A DNA stretch of 7,150 nucleotides, taken from NCBI GenBank assembly GCA_034189755.1, contig JAXIHJ010000091.1, positions 1 through 7,150 on the forward strand. Reading direction: 5' to 3'. This DNA is from JAXIHJ01 sp034189755. Lineage in GTDB: Bacteria; Planctomycetota; Phycisphaerae; SM23-33. Positions 6,551 through 7,150 of the stretch are shown piece by piece; position 1 is the first letter of the stretch, and each line of letters starts with the position of its first letter. Below the pieces are notes generated by a model. That model saw nothing but the letters and a program-made list of their open reading frames with translations. It was not told where the DNA came from and did not search any database. A program made the translations under genes and the position numbers.

Positions 6551-7150
6551 ATGGCTGCAAAGCAGATGCTGTACGACAGCGACGCCCGCGCGGCGATGAT
6601 CAGCGGCGTCGAGAAGCTTACCAACGCCGTCAAGGTCACGCTGGGGCCTACCGGCCGGAACGTGCTGCTTCAGAAATCCTTCGGCTCGCCCAAGGTCACC
6701 AAGGACGGCGTAACGGTTTCCAAGGAAATCGAGCTTCCCAACCCGTTCGAGAACATGGGCGCGAAGATGGCCAACCAGGTCGCCTCCAAGACAGCCGATG
6801 TCGCCGGCGACGGTACCACCACTGCCGTCGTGCTGGCTGAGGCGATCATGCGCGAAGGAATCAAGAGCGTTACGGCCGGCGTCAATCCCCTGGCACTGAA
6901 GCGAGGCATCGACCTGGCAGTCGCCGCCGCCGTTGCGAGCATCGAAAACCAGGCCGGCAAAGTCAAAGGCACCGACGACCTCCGCAAGGTCGCGACCGTC
7001 TCGGCCAACTGGGATAAGGGCGTAGGCGACCTCATCGCGCAGGCGTTCGATAAGGTCGGCCCCGACGGCGTCATCACCGTCGAGGAAGGGAAATCCATCA
7101 ATAACGAGCTGGACCTCGTCGAGGGCATGCAGTTCGACAAGGGCTACATC
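6551..7150 (+). CDS. groEL2: Chaperonin GroEL, second copy, cut by window end
   Basis: A second 60-kDa chaperonin, 200 residues visible up to the edge of the apical domain. ATG at 6551 has AAGGAG (6538-6543) 7 bases upstream. TLGPTGRN (30-37), VTKDGVTV with Asp52, and AGDGTTTA with Asp87 show an intact nucleotide site as far as it can be read. By direct comparison about 63 of the first 100 residues equal GroEL1, without gaps, so this is an old paralogue and not a recent duplicate. Differences include SFGSPK for GWGAPT at 43-48, LPNPF for LTDKN after EIE, and VSANWDKGVG where GroEL1 has ISANNDAEVG, with a Trp in place of the common Asn. The C-terminal tail and Asp398 lie outside the window. 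Confidence 0.96.
   Translation, partial: MAAKQMLYDSDARAAMISGVEKLTNAVKVTLGPTGRNVLLQKSFGSPKVTKDGVTVSKEIELPNPFENMGAKMANQVASKTADVAGDGTTTAVVLAEAIMREGIKSVTAGVNPLALKRGIDLAVAAAVASIENQAGKVKGTDDLRKVATVSANWDKGVGDLIAQAFDKVGPDGVITVEEGKSINNELDLVEGMQFDKGYI

Overview
The window is bacterial chromosomal DNA. Core genes are GC-rich (one sampled 60-base line of trpA is about 70% GC) and two interspersed patches have a different composition. Two chaperonin genes flank groES, GroEL has a long Met/Gly tail, and a GxxExxY-family gene is present. Together these suggest an environmental member of the Planctomycetes-Verrucomicrobia-type phyla; this placement is inference, since no rRNA or marker search was possible.

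Left part (1-2309, + strand): the 3' part of trpB, then trpA, encoding the two subunits of tryptophan synthase. The usually adjacent pair is split by a ~506-bp segment (966-1471) that carries a small PD-(D/E)XK/GxxExxY gene and is bounded by a 29-bp inverted repeat matching at 28 of 29 positions. The gene's own C-terminus is frameshifted by what looks like a single-base deletion.

Middle part (2304-4092, - strand): cysK (O-acetylserine sulfhydrylase type) and, downstream of it, an AT-richer gene for a small exported, probable YajG-like lipoprotein with its own good sigma70-type promoter. The last ten codons of cysK, stop included, occur a second time 901 bp away, overlapping the trpA stop codon. 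All six base differences between the copies are synonymous. The lipoprotein gene therefore sits between two versions of the cysK 3' end, as if a cargo segment had integrated into that end and rebuilt it.

Right part (4093-7150): a 354-base divergent intergenic region with a three-unit TTGACA-containing repeat and two adjacent RNA hairpins leads into groEL1-groES-groEL2, all on the + strand. Each gene has a good Shine-Dalgarno sequence. The order differs from the usual groES-groEL: one chaperonin with a 34-residue Gly/Met/Pro tail precedes groES and a second, diverged chaperonin follows it and runs off the window. Short repeats lie in both gaps: a 7-bp tandem repeat before groES, and a perfect 20-bp hairpin touching the groEL2 ribosome binding site.

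The housekeeping genes are ordinary. The unusual material is at the junctions: the inverted-repeat cassette inside trpBA, the duplicated cysK terminus around the lipoprotein gene, and the small structured elements of the chaperonin cluster.
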